24,595 nt of DNA from Acidobacteriota bacterium (GTDB taxonomy: Bacteria > Acidobacteriota > Terriglobia > Bryobacterales > Bryobacteraceae): positions 1 through 24,595 of the forward strand of contig JAEZIJ010000209.1 of assembly GCA_023436715.1 (NCBI GenBank), in the 5' to 3' direction. The position numbers and the translations under genes are program-made. Numbering within the stretch: position 1 is the stretch's first letter; each line of letters begins with the position of its first letter. Under the pieces are notes generated by a model. It was not told where the DNA came from. It was given only the letters and a program-made list of their open reading frames with translations, and ran no database searches. Positions 1-7,771 of the stretch are shown piece by piece.

Positions 1-36
1 CTCCTGGCCTGTCCGAGCCTGTGGACAGACCAGGAG
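1..36. repeat. Imperfect inverted repeat, REP-like
   Basis: Two 14-nt arms (1-14 and 23-36) pair with a single mismatch around an 8-nt loop, and the right arm is followed by another copy of the ggcctgtcc motif at 37-45. The element reaches the window edge, so its true left border is unknown. It looks like a dispersed intergenic palindrome rather than a terminator, because no T-run follows. That it is a repeat family is inference; copies elsewhere in the genome cannot be seen here. Confidence 0.55.
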
Positions 37-62
37 GCCTGTCCCACTGTCGGATCGATCAC

Positions 63-119
63 GGGCCACGCATGCGTGGCCCCTACGAAAAGCCGCGTGT
101 TCCTGTAGGGGGGGCACGC
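63..119. repeat. Nested palindromic element, REP-like
   Basis: Positions 63-82 form a perfect 20-bp palindrome (GGGCCACGCA and its complement). A second, competing stem pairs GCGTG plus CCCCTAC (74-86) with GTAGGGG plus CACGC (105-119). Together with the repeat at 1-36 this fills most of the region upstream of lpxB. The rest, to about 256, shows no convincing gene. An 82-codon frame at 21-269 lacks recognisable features and is dismissed. Confidence 0.5.
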
Positions 120-256
120 CCGGCCGCGCTGCCCGGCCTGAAGGTGCCGCAGACGTGGACCTCTGCTTCACTCGCTATGGCAGTGGCCTCAAAGGCCCCG
201 CGAATCCAAGAAACCGAGCCGCGACCGCAAGGAAGCCGTTTCGTGGACTCTTCCGC

Positions 257-262
257 TAGACT
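257..262 (+). promoter_or_regulatory. Candidate -10 box for lpxB
   Basis: TAGACT matches the TATAAT consensus at four of six positions. Its last base lies 8 nt before the GTG start at 270, the spacing expected if transcription starts at or next to the start codon. There is no clear -35 element and no Shine-Dalgarno sequence. It is weak alone but fits a pattern seen at several other genes in the window. Confidence 0.3.
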
Positions 263-269
263 GGGCTAG

Positions 270-1430
270 GTGGCTGAGAAGATCCTGGTTTCAGCGGGAG
301 AGGCATCGGGCGATCTGTACGCCGCGCGCCTGGTGGACGCGCTGCGGGCGCGCCTGCCCGGCGCCGGGTTCTTCGGCTGCGCTGGTCCGCGCATGCGCGC
401 GGCCGGGGTACGAGCGGTGGTCGAATCCGAAAGCCTTGCGGTGGTCGGCCTTGTCGAGGTGCTCGAACATATCCCTCGGATCTACGGCGAGTACCGGAAG
501 CTCATCGCGGCGGCTGAGCGCGAACGCCCGCGATTAGCCATCCTTACCGACAGCCCGGATTTCCACCTGCGCGTGGCCCGGCATCTCAAGCGGCTCGGCA
601 TCCCGGTGGTTTATCTCATCGCGCCCCAGGTTTGGGCGTGGCGCAAAGGGCGGCTCCCTAAAATGAGACGGCTCATCGACCGCCTGCTCTGCATCTTTCC
701 GTTCGAGGAAGATTTCTTCATCAGGAACGGCATCCCGGCCGCCTACATCGGTCATCCGCTGTCCCGCGCCATTCGCGCCTCGCAAAACAAACAGGACTTC
801 GCACGCCGGTACGACATTCCGGCGGACCGGCCCCTGATCGCGCTGCTCCCCGGCAGCCGCGCCGGAGAAGCCGCCCGCCACATGCCGGCCCTGCTGGATG
901 CCGTCGAGGCGATCTCGCGGGTCCGGCCGGCCGCCTTTGCCTTAGGGGCGCCGTCGCCGGGGTTCCTGAAATCCGCGGGTTTAAAACTTTTTAGGGAACG
1001 CATTTTCCGCTCACCCATCAAAGTAATAGAAGGCGACACTTGGGATTTACTGGCCCACGCCGACCTGGCTTTGGCCGCCAGCGGCACTGTGACCATCGAA
1101 GCAGCCCTGCTCGGCACGCCGATGGTAACCTTTTACAGGGTGACCGGGCTGAGTTGGTTGATGGGGCGCTTTTTGGTCCAGGTGCCTTTCTATTCAATGG
1201 TCAATCTGGTAGCCGGCCGGGCGGTTGTTCCCGAGTTGATGCAGAATGAAATGAACGGAGAGCGCCTGGCCGCTGAAGCACTCGCGCTGCTGAACGACGC
1301 CGGTAAACGCGACCAGATGCGTCGAGCCTTGCGCGAGGTAGGCGCCGCGCTTTCCGGTGTTGAAGACCCGATAGACCGGGCCGCCAGTATCATCGTGAGT
1401 GAGTTGGGGGAGACAGGGAATGGCTCGTAA
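270..1430 (+). CDS. lpxB: Lipid-A-disaccharide synthase
   Basis: LpxB (glycosyltransferase family 19) joins UDP-2,3-diacylglucosamine and lipid X into the lipid A disaccharide at the inner face of the cytoplasmic membrane. The 386 residues match the family's usual length of about 380. Visible hallmarks in order are GEASGD near the N-terminus, DSPDFHLRVA, the IAPQVWAWRKGR segment, LCIFPFEEDFF, YIGHPL, LLPGSRAGE and the donor-binding SGTVTIEAALLGTPMV stretch. The GTG start puts the conserved SAGEASGD motif at the expected position; no good ribosome binding site precedes it, and a -10-like TAGACT lies 8 nt upstream. The next gene starts inside its last codons. Its presence implies an outer membrane containing lipid A. 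Identification is secure. Confidence 0.97.
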   Translation: MAEKILVSAGEASGDLYAARLVDALRARLPGAGFFGCAGPRMRAAGVRAVVESESLAVVGLVEVLEHIPRIYGEYRKLIAAAERERPRLAILTDSPDFHLRVARHLKRLGIPVVYLIAPQVWAWRKGRLPKMRRLIDRLLCIFPFEEDFFIRNGIPAAYIGHPLSRAIRASQNKQDFARRYDIPADRPLIALLPGSRAGEAARHMPALLDAVEAISRVRPAAFALGAPSPGFLKSAGLKLFRERIFRSPIKVIEGDTWDLLAHADLALAASGTVTIEAALLGTPMVTFYRVTGLSWLMGRFLVQVPFYSMVNLVAGRAVVPELMQNEMNGERLAAEALALLNDAGKRDQMRRALREVGAALSGVEDPIDRAASIIVSELGETGNGS

Positions 1431-3378
1431 TGCGTGGATCGGCCTTGCGTTGCTGATGACCGCCGCGGCGGCGACAGCACAGCAGCGTCAATCGCGAATC
1501 GACGTTCAGCATTATCAGATCGAAGCGGACATCAATCCGCGAACGCAATCGTTGACCGCCAAGGTGCTGGTTCGGTTCGTTCCGCAGGACGACTACACTT
1601 CCTCGGTCGAATTCGAATTGAACAACGCCCTGAACGTCTCGAAGGTGGAGGACGAGGCGGGGCAGCAGCTCTCGGCCACGCGTTCCCAGCAGAACTTCAC
1701 CATCACGCTGTCTTTTGCCCAGCCGCTCGCGAAGGGCAAGCCAACCAGCGTCATCTTCCATTACGACGGGCGCCTCACCGGAAATGAAGAATCGCCGGTG
1801 TTCGGCATCAAGTTCGCCGCAATCCAGCCGGACTACGCCTACCTGATGTACCCGGCGCGCTGGTTCCCGGTGGCGAACTACAGCACGGGGCGACACACCG
1901 CCGACCTGCGCATTACGGCCCCCACCGGGTTCAAGGTGATTGCACCGGGCATCGAGAGGAATCAGCCGGCATCGGACGGTAGAGTCCTCCATTCGTTCCA
2001 GTTCAATCAGCCTGCTTTCCCTGACAGCATCGCCGTCGTGCAGGGCGAGCCGGCGACGGTGGCCTCCGATGGCGTAAACACCAACCTGTATTTCCGCGGA
2101 GCCGAAAAGGCGATGGCGAGCGCTTACGGCCAGGAAACGGGCAAAGTGATGTCGTACCTCACGAGCCTCTACGGTCTGCCGCCGCAAGCCAACCTGACGC
2201 TGGTCGAAACCGAATCCGGCGCCCCGAACGGATACTCCGCGCCGGGCATTCTGTTCCTCTCGCCGGGCGGCATCGGCAAACAACCGAATCTGCGGCTGCT
2301 CGCCAACCAGGTCGCGCGGCAGTGGTGGGGCGGGCTTGTTTCCGCGGCCACGCGCAATCACCTGTGGATCACCAACGGCATGGCGCGGTACTCCGAGATG
2401 CTATACCTGGAACACGCGAACGGTACGGCTTCGCTCGAGGCCGACGCTCACGACGCCTACATCGATGCGCTCACGATGAACGATGTGCCGATCGGCCAGA
2501 CGCCGCGGCTCGAAGACTATTCCCCGGAGTTCTGGGCATTGACGGCGAGCAAGGGGTCCGCCGTCCTGCACATGCTCCGCTGGGTGATGGGCGATGCCTC
2601 GTTCCAGAAGCTGCTCAAGGAATTTCCGAACCAGTACGCGTGGAAGCCGGTGAGCACCGCCGAGTTCGAAAAAGCCGCCTCGGCGGCGTCCGGCCAGGAT
2701 TTGAAGTATTTCTTCCTCCAGTGGATCGAATCGAGCGGTGCGCCCGAGTTCAAGCTGGAGTACACGATTTACCGGACCCAGAAGGGCTTCCGGGTTATGG
2801 GCAAGGTGTCGCAGGACCTGGACACGTTCCGCATGCCCGTGGACTTGAAGGTCGAAACCGAGGGCAACCCGGAGGAGAAGAGGATCGAGGTGATGGGCAC
2901 GTCCTCCGAGTTCGTCGTGGACACGTTCGGCAAGCCGAAGACGCTGGTTCTCGACCCGAACAACCGCGTGCTGCGGTACAACGATCCCATCCGCGTGGCT
3001 GTCGCCATCCGAAAGGGCGAGCAGTTCGCCGAGATCAGCGACTTTAACGAGTCGATCAAGGAATACCAGAAGGCGCTTGAGGTGAACCGGAACAGTTCCC
3101 TTGCGCACTACCGCATCGCCGAGGTGTTCTTCCTCCAGAACAACTACCAGGCGGCGGCGAACGAGTTCCGCGAAGCGCTGAACGGCGATTTGGACCCGAA
3201 GTGGGCCGAGGTCTGGGCGCACATCAACCTGGGCAAGATTTTCGATGTCACGGGGCAGCGCGAGCGCGCGGTAAACGAATACACGCTCGCGATGCGCACC
3301 AAGGACAACACGCAGGGAGCTCAGGAAGAAGCCGCCAAGTATCTCAAGCAACCTTACGAGAAGAGCCGGAGCAACTGA
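1420..3378 (+). CDS. Secreted M1-peptidase-like protein with TPR tail, catalytically dead
   Basis: The protein has 652 residues. A signal peptide (about 1-21, ending TAAAATAQQ) is followed by an M1-type N-terminal beta domain, a catalytic-like domain (about 215-450) and TPR-like helices near 530-640. The fold is recognisable from QWWGGLV and the NG-x-ARYSE segment, but every active-site element is altered. HEXXH is NQVAR at residues 296-300, the third zinc ligand 23 residues after the first is N319, and the GAMEN exopeptidase motif reads GAPNG. It therefore should not bind zinc or hydrolyse peptides; a binding, scaffold or chaperone role is inference. I chose the ATG at 1420 because a purine-rich GGGGGAGA precedes it and a clean signal peptide follows. 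It overlaps lpxB by 11 nt, suggesting coupled translation. Confidence 0.85.
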   Translation: MARNAWIGLALLMTAAAATAQQRQSRIDVQHYQIEADINPRTQSLTAKVLVRFVPQDDYTSSVEFELNNALNVSKVEDEAGQQLSATRSQQNFTITLSFAQPLAKGKPTSVIFHYDGRLTGNEESPVFGIKFAAIQPDYAYLMYPARWFPVANYSTGRHTADLRITAPTGFKVIAPGIERNQPASDGRVLHSFQFNQPAFPDSIAVVQGEPATVASDGVNTNLYFRGAEKAMASAYGQETGKVMSYLTSLYGLPPQANLTLVETESGAPNGYSAPGILFLSPGGIGKQPNLRLLANQVARQWWGGLVSAATRNHLWITNGMARYSEMLYLEHANGTASLEADAHDAYIDALTMNDVPIGQTPRLEDYSPEFWALTASKGSAVLHMLRWVMGDASFQKLLKEFPNQYAWKPVSTAEFEKAASAASGQDLKYFFLQWIESSGAPEFKLEYTIYRTQKGFRVMGKVSQDLDTFRMPVDLKVETEGNPEEKRIEVMGTSSEFVVDTFGKPKTLVLDPNNRVLRYNDPIRVAVAIRKGEQFAEISDFNESIKEYQKALEVNRNSSLAHYRIAEVFFLQNNYQAAANEFREALNGDLDPKWAEVWAHINLGKIFDVTGQRERAVNEYTLAMRTKDNTQGAQEEAAKYLKQPYEKSRSN

Positions 3379-3449
3379 TCCGGCAAACCGCTTTGGTTGC
3401 CCGATGTGGGCAGGCGTCCACGCCCGCAGTCTCCAGACCGCGCGCCGTG

Positions 3450-3455
3450 TACAAT
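3450..3455 (+). promoter_or_regulatory. Candidate -10 box for the small secreted protein gene
   Basis: TACAAT matches the consensus at five of six positions. Its last base is 8 nt before the in-frame ATG at 3463 and 2 nt before the ATG at 3457. This favours initiation at 3463 from a leaderless transcript. No -35 element is obvious. Confidence 0.4.
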
Positions 3456-3456
3456 T

Positions 3457-3930
3457 ATGTCGATGCGCACACTCACTCTGGCATTTTCAGCCCTGCTGTT
3501 GGCGACTCTCTCCGCCTCCGCGCAAGCCGGTGGAAAGACAAATCCATGCACGCTCGTTACGAAAGCCGAAGTCCAGGAGGCGTTCGGCACGACCGTCGGG
3601 GATCCCAATCTCAATAAAAACAACTCCTCGGTCTGCGACTTCCTCGTGGGCGGTATGAGCCCTGTGAATGTCATGGTCGGAGGGCTGTTGCCGGGCGACA
3701 GCATGGAAAAGACAATGGCCGAGCTGAAGAAGCGCAACATCCAAACCCAGGCTGTCTCGGGAATCGGAGATCGTGCGTACTTCGCGGCCCAGGCTTACGG
3801 CATGCAGCAGTTGTCCGTGTACAAGGGCTCCAAGTTCTTCATCCTCACCGCATTGGTGATGGGCGCTCCGGAAGCGAAGGTTCGCGGCATGTTGCAGGTT
3901 CTGGCCAGGAAAGCCCTGCCGCGGATATAG
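3457..3930 (+). CDS. Small secreted protein, DUF3558-like
   Basis: About 157 residues. A typical signal peptide (MRTLTLAFSALLLATLSASAQA) is followed by a domain opening with NPCTLVTKAEVQEAFG, then a second cysteine in VCDFLVGG and the segment GIGDRAYF. This arrangement (Cys-x-Leu-[VL]-x-x-x-Glu-[AV] with a partner Cys, then GlGd-A-f) resembles DUF3558-type and related exported proteins of unknown function; a disulfide between the two cysteines is likely. Two ATGs are possible, at 3457 and 3463; the second fits a leaderless start 8 nt after TACAAT. It is convergent with the next gene, with an 11-nt gap. No enzymatic function can be proposed. Confidence 0.75.
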   Translation: MSMRTLTLAFSALLLATLSASAQAGGKTNPCTLVTKAEVQEAFGTTVGDPNLNKNNSSVCDFLVGGMSPVNVMVGGLLPGDSMEKTMAELKKRNIQTQAVSGIGDRAYFAAQAYGMQQLSVYKGSKFFILTALVMGAPEAKVRGMLQVLARKALPRI

Positions 3931-3941
3931 ACCGCGTTCCG

Positions 3942-4715
3942 CTACTCCCACTCTCCCTTGAATAGAGGCTGGAGCGGGTGCTCGGACTTCTCCATATGCA
4001 GATCCTTGAGGATGTCCGCGGTCCACTCGCTCTCGTTCTGCAGGTCCAGGTTCACGCCGAGTTCCTCTTGCGGGTCCTCGCGCACGCCGATGAGCATCAC
4101 CTCCGCGCCTTCATAGTCGAGCAACTCAGGTTCGGCGTTGATGAATCGCCGGCCGGCGAACTTCTCCTGAAGGTGCTTGGGGTATTTCACCTTCTGCCCG
4201 CGAGATAACCCGGCCTGAGGTGGCGACCCCGCCTCGGGATTCTTCACAGCGATGATGTAGCTCGCCTCCGGCTCGATCTTCAAGTCCTTCTGAACCGGGC
4301 CGGGCTTCTTCGGCAACTCCAGCGCGTAGATCAGGTGCGTGTGGTTTCCGTGCGCCACGATACGATATATGCCCTCGCCGGCCGGACGGGCGGCCGGTAG
4401 TTTGCGCTCTCCGCGCGTCTTCGTCTCGTACACTTCCTCGTCGAGTTCGTCCTCGATCTTCTCGGGATTTTGGCTGACCCGTTCAACAAATTCCCAAACC
4501 CTCTCGCGGCTCTCGACGTCGGGCAGTTTTTTCCTGCCAATGACGATCCGCCGGTACATGCGGCGCCCGCTCACAGACAGAATGATGTAAGTGCGCTCGA
4601 CTTCGCCCAGCCCCTCTATGCGTGTCTCTTCGCCGGCCTCGCGCACCTTCGGCCTGTAGGCGAAATAGATGTTCCCGCGCTCCAGGGTCTCGGCCTCGGG
4701 TTGTGGTTTCGGCAT
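3942..4715 (-). CDS. Conserved hypothetical protein
   Basis: A soluble, highly charged protein of 257 residues without signal peptide or membrane segment. It opens with ERGNIYFAYRPKV and contains the strongly patterned stretches YETKTRGERKLPAARPAGEG, HGNHTHLIYALELP, EASYIIAVKNPE and RRFINAEPELLDYEGAEVMLIG. These resemble an uncharacterised bacterial family I recall seeing in scattered phyla, without a known function. The acidic helices around residues 80-100 could mediate protein contacts. The start is supported by GAGGGGG upstream and a TAAAAT -10-like hexamer at 4742-4737. It is divergent from the MFS gene. I considered a Ku-type DNA end-binding protein and rejected it. Confidence 0.75.
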   Translation of the reverse strand: MPKPQPEAETLERGNIYFAYRPKVREAGEETRIEGLGEVERTYIILSVSGRRMYRRIVIGRKKLPDVESRERVWEFVERVSQNPEKIEDELDEEVYETKTRGERKLPAARPAGEGIYRIVAHGNHTHLIYALELPKKPGPVQKDLKIEPEASYIIAVKNPEAGSPPQAGLSRGQKVKYPKHLQEKFAGRRFINAEPELLDYEGAEVMLIGVREDPQEELGVNLDLQNESEWTADILKDLHMEKSEHPLQPLFKGEWE

Positions 4716-4821
4716 AGCATCCCCCCTCTACCCGCGATTTTACCCGCCACAGCCGCGTAAGTGGCTTCCTCACGGCTTGTTCATTTGACTTTCGCTCCAG
4801 TGGTGGTCTAGCACGGTAATA

Positions 4822-6036
4822 GTGAAGCACGATCCCGCCAGCGAGCCGTCGCCGATTCGAGGCATCTCGCGGAACGTATTTATCCTCGGACTCGTGAGCC
4901 TCTTCACGGATGCATCCACCGAGATGATCTATCCGTTGATCCCGCTTTTCCTCACGCAGACGCTTGGCGCTTCCGTGTCCGTGCTCGGAGTAATCGAAGG
5001 CGTCGCGGAGGCCTCGGCGAGCGTCTTGAAGGGAGTCTCCGGCTGGCTCTCGGACCGCATCGGGCTGCGCCGGCCGTTGGTGATCTTCGGGTACGGGTTG
5101 GCCGCCCTGACCAAGCCGCTGCTCGCGCTCGCCGCCGGATGGCCGCTAGTGCTTGCCGCGCGCGCTCTCGACCGTTTCGGGAAAGGAGTGCGCGGCACGC
5201 CGCGCGACGCCCTGATCGCGGATTCCGCCCAGCCGAGCCTGCGCGGGCACGCCTTCGGTTTCCATCGCAGCACGGACCAGATCGGGGCAGTTATCGGCCC
5301 GCTCATCGCCGTTCCGCTTCTCGCGCTGTTTAGCCATAGCTACCGGGTACTGTTTGTGGTGGCCTTCATTCCCGCCGCCCTCGGCGTGGCAACCCTGTTT
5401 TTGGTTAGGGAGACGGGGAAGGGAAGCCACGAAGTGCGCCCGCCCGCTTTCCGGCTCCGCCACGCCCCGCCGGCGTTCCGCCGCTTCCTGCTGATCATGC
5501 TGCTCTTCACCGTGGGGAACTCCTCGGACGTGTTCCTGCTGTTGCGGGCGCGTGAGATCGGCCTGAGCGACCAGGGAGTCGTGCTCTTATTCGCCGCCTT
5601 CAACCTCGTGTATGTGGTCTCGGCCTATCCATCCGGCGTGGTTTCCGATCACCTCGGGCGCCGCCATGTCCTGGTGGCCGGCCTGGCCGTGTTTGCCCTG
5701 GTCTACCTGGGGTTTGGCCTGACCGCTGCCCCAGCCTGGATTATCGTGCTGTTCCTGATTTATGGTCTGTACCAGGGGCTGACGGACGGCAATACCCGCG
5801 CGTTTGTCGCCGACCTGATCCCCGCCGAGCAGCGAGCCACCGCCCTGGGCCTTTACTCGATGGCTACCGGACTGTGTACGTTTGCCGCGAGCGCCATGGG
5901 CGGACTGCTCTGGCAGTGGTGGGGCGCTCCAGCCACGTTCTTCTACGGCGCCGCCCTTGCCGGCACGGCCGCGCTCCTGCTGGCGAAGGCCTGGCACGCG
6001 CCGTCCGCGCAAACCACCCCGTGGGCCGGGTGTTAG
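4822..6036 (+). CDS. Major facilitator superfamily transporter
   Basis: A 404-residue inner-membrane protein with about 12 hydrophobic segments. The first half carries the MFS motif A as GWLSDRIGLRRP between helices 2 and 3, and the second half repeats it as GVVSDHLGRRHV, as expected from the internal duplication. LFTDASTEMIYPLIPLFL near residues 23-40 and the RALDRFGKGVRGTPRDALIAD segment are typical of a bacterial MFS subgroup annotated only as general efflux or uptake permeases; the substrate cannot be read from sequence. The GTG start has no ribosome binding site. A TTGACT at 4785-4790 with a poor TAGCAC 18 bp downstream could give a leaderless transcript. Its stop codon overlaps the -10 box of nuoB. 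Confidence 0.88.
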   Translation: MKHDPASEPSPIRGISRNVFILGLVSLFTDASTEMIYPLIPLFLTQTLGASVSVLGVIEGVAEASASVLKGVSGWLSDRIGLRRPLVIFGYGLAALTKPLLALAAGWPLVLAARALDRFGKGVRGTPRDALIADSAQPSLRGHAFGFHRSTDQIGAVIGPLIAVPLLALFSHSYRVLFVVAFIPAALGVATLFLVRETGKGSHEVRPPAFRLRHAPPAFRRFLLIMLLFTVGNSSDVFLLLRAREIGLSDQGVVLLFAAFNLVYVVSAYPSGVVSDHLGRRHVLVAGLAVFALVYLGFGLTAAPAWIIVLFLIYGLYQGLTDGNTRAFVADLIPAEQRATALGLYSMATGLCTFAASAMGGLLWQWWGAPATFFYGAALAGTAALLLAKAWHAPSAQTTPWAGC

Positions 6037-6039
6037 AAT
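6031..6039 (+). promoter_or_regulatory. Extended -10 promoter element upstream of nuoB
   Basis: The sequence TG-T-TAGAAT fits the extended -10 form (TGn before a five-of-six TATAAT match) and overlaps the stop codon of the transporter gene. The predicted start point is near 6046, 15 nt before the nuoB ATG. The identical nonamer occurs at 16428-16436 before another gene start, which supports both. Confidence 0.5.
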
Positions 6040-6060
6040 GAAAACTCCAGAGAGCGCATT

Positions 6061-6624
6061 ATGCCTTTCCTGCAAAACCAGTTCGAAAAGAACGTCGTGG
6101 TTACGTCCGTCGACTATGTGTTCAACTGGGCCAGGAAGTCCTCCGTCTGGCCGCTGACTTTCGGACTGGCCTGCTGCGCCATCGAAATGATCGCAGCCAG
6201 CACCGCGCGTTTCGACATCGCCCGGTTCGGGGCGGAGGTGTTTCGCCCGTCCCCACGGCAGTCGGATCTCATGCTCGTGTCGGGAACGGTCACGCTCAAG
6301 ATGGCGCCTGTTCTCAAGCGACTCTACGACCAGATGCCCGATCCGAAATGGGTCATCGCCATGGGGGCGTGCTCCAGCGTCGGCGGACCGTTCAACACGT
6401 ACTCCGTGCTCCAGGGCGTTGACAGAGTCGTGCCCGTCGACGTTTACGTGACAGGGTGCCCGCCGCGCCCGGAGAACCTGTTCTACGCGCTCCTGAAGCT
6501 GCAGGACAAGATCGGCCAAATGACCACCCTGGCCCGGCGGCCCACAGAGGTTCGGCTGGACGAATCGATGCTGGAAGATTTCAAGAAGCAGGTCATGATC
6601 TCCCAGATGAAGCAGCCGGCTTAG
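6061..6624 (+). CDS. nuoB: NADH-quinone oxidoreductase subunit B
   Basis: NuoB is the peripheral-arm subunit of respiratory complex I that holds cluster N2, the last iron-sulfur centre before quinone. The four ligands are all present: adjacent C38 and C39 in LACCAIEM, C104 in MGACSS and C133 in TGCPPRPE. The 187 residues are typical for the family. The start is set by the MPFLQNQFEKN beginning; only a weak AGAGAG precedes it. Unusually, the neighbours are an MFS transporter and a YfiH homologue rather than nuoA and nuoC, so this is a solitary copy. It may serve the main complex encoded elsewhere, or be a paralogue. The C-terminal tail after about residue 155 is the least conserved part. Confidence 0.95.
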   Translation: MPFLQNQFEKNVVVTSVDYVFNWARKSSVWPLTFGLACCAIEMIAASTARFDIARFGAEVFRPSPRQSDLMLVSGTVTLKMAPVLKRLYDQMPDPKWVIAMGACSSVGGPFNTYSVLQGVDRVVPVDVYVTGCPPRPENLFYALLKLQDKIGQMTTLARRPTEVRLDESMLEDFKKQVMISQMKQPA

Positions 6625-6660
6625 GCTCGCGATCGACCGGCTGTCCAGAAAACGAGCACT

Positions 6661-7326
6661 GTGTTCCACAAGGACACACATCACATCTACCGGGTCGCTG
6701 AATTCGAGCGAATCCCTTGGCTTATTCACGGCTTCGGAACCCGGCTATCGGAGAACTGGCCGCCCGAGCCGTTGGTTTCCCTTCGACAGATTCACTCTGA
6801 CCGGTGCATTGTCGCCGATGATTCGGCCGGGTGTCTCGGGGAAGGCGATGCGCTGGTTTCAAATACGCCGGGACGGTTTCTCAGTATACGTACGGCCGAC
6901 TGTATCCCCGTTCTGCTGGTGGATGAGCGGCTGAAAGCCGTGGGCGCTGTTCATGCAGGCTGGCGCGGGACCGTTCAGGAGATTGCCGCGAAAACCATTG
7001 CGGCTATGAGCGACAGATTCGGCTCGCGGCCGGAATGTCTGGCTGCGGCTATCGGCCCGGGGATCTGCGGAACCTGTTACACGGTCGGCTCGGAAGTCTC
7101 CGCACAGTTCCGCCGGTGGTTCCCCGAGCGAGCCGACCTCGACCGCCAGACTACTATCGATCTCACCGAAGCCAACCGGCGCCAAATCGTCGCCGCAGGC
7201 GTGCCCGCGGACAAAGTCTTTACGGGCGCCCCATGCACGTTCTGCTCGCCGGACGAGTTCCACTCCTTTCGCCGCAGCGGAAGCAGGCAGGGGAGGATGA
7301 TCTCGGTGATAGCGGTCGCAAAATGA
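6661..7326 (+). CDS. YfiH/LACC1-family purine nucleoside phosphorylase / adenosine deaminase
   Basis: This family, once called multicopper polyphenol oxidase, is now known to act on purine nucleosides (adenosine and inosine phosphorolysis, adenosine deamination). The zinc site is complete: H45 in LRQIHSD, C81 in IRTADC and H98 in AVHAGWRGT, with the spacing of 36 and 17 residues seen in E. coli YfiH. The AAIGPGICGTCYTVG and GAPCTFCSPDEFHSFRR segments are also typical. The 221 residues are slightly short for the family, mostly at the N-terminus. The start is GTG without a strong ribosome binding site, 36 nt after nuoB, so it is probably cotranscribed with it. It is convergent with the DksA-like gene across a hairpin. 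Confidence 0.9.
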   Translation: MFHKDTHHIYRVAEFERIPWLIHGFGTRLSENWPPEPLVSLRQIHSDRCIVADDSAGCLGEGDALVSNTPGRFLSIRTADCIPVLLVDERLKAVGAVHAGWRGTVQEIAAKTIAAMSDRFGSRPECLAAAIGPGICGTCYTVGSEVSAQFRRWFPERADLDRQTTIDLTEANRRQIVAAGVPADKVFTGAPCTFCSPDEFHSFRRSGSRQGRMISVIAVAK

Positions 7327-7333
7327 AAACACG

Positions 7334-7361
7334 AAAGGCGCGGACCCAGACCCGCGCCTTT
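7334..7361. terminator. Hairpin between convergent genes, probable bidirectional terminator
   Basis: A perfect 10-bp stem AAAGGCGCGG / CCGCGCCTTT (7334-7343 with 7352-7361) has an 8-nt loop. It lies 8 nt past the stop codon of the YfiH gene and 27 nt past the stop of the opposing gene. A true T-run is lacking on the plus side; on the minus side CGTGTTTTC follows. The position between two stops is the main support. Confidence 0.6.
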
Positions 7362-7387
7362 GTGTAAATCCTTGAAACGCTGTCAGC

Positions 7388-7771
7388 TCAGGCTGCGTTC
7401 ATCAAGAGGCTCTCGAGAGTCTCGCTGGCATCGCGCTCGTGACGGTCCGCGGCTTCCTGGCACCTGATACAGAACGGCGCCCATGGTACGGCGGCGAGCC
7501 GCTTCGGGCTGATCTCTTCCTCGCAATGCGCGCACACACCGAAGCTTCCGTCGTCAATGCGCCTCAGCGCGGCGCGCACGTTCCGCAAGAGGTTCGACTC
7601 ACGGTCCAGGTTCCGGATCGCCAGTTCACGCTCGGCGGCCCGGGTGACTTCGTCAATGGCGTCGGGGCTCTTTTCAATCGCAATCTCATCCCGTCTACGG
7701 AGGATGTCGGCCAGCTCAGCCCGTTTGGCCTCGAGAATTTGCCTAAACTTTGCCAGTTCGCTCTTTGTCAT
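7388..7771 (-). CDS. DksA/TraR C4 zinc-finger family protein
   Basis: A 127-residue protein with an N-terminal coiled-coil (about 1-70, rich in Glu, Arg and Leu) and a C4 zinc finger: C80 and C83 (CAHC) and C101 and C104 (CIRC). DksA-type proteins insert the coiled coil into the RNA polymerase secondary channel and, with ppGpp in many bacteria, retune transcription initiation. The DGSFGVCAHCEEEI and RLAAVPWAPFCIRCQE pattern is typical. The coiled-coil tip lacks the DxxDxA motif of E. coli DksA as far as I can see (it reads SPDAIDEVTRA), so equivalence to DksA itself is uncertain. A strong GAGGGGGGAGAG ribosome binding site and a good sigma-70 promoter support the start. Confidence 0.9.
   Translation of the reverse strand: MTKSELAKFRQILEAKRAELADILRRRDEIAIEKSPDAIDEVTRAAERELAIRNLDRESNLLRNVRAALRRIDDGSFGVCAHCEEEISPKRLAAVPWAPFCIRCQEAADRHERDASETLESLLMNAA

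Noticed and set aside
21..269. 82-codon open frame upstream of lpxB
   Set aside because: It lies within palindromic repeats, has no ribosome binding site, no recognisable domain and a composition like random high-GC translation.
1420..3378. Active M1 aminopeptidase
   Set aside because: All zinc ligands, the general base Glu and the GAMEN motif are replaced.
3942..4715. Possible Ku-type DNA end-binding protein
   Set aside because: Length is similar and the charge is high, but the Ku core pattern is absent and conserved stretches do not match.
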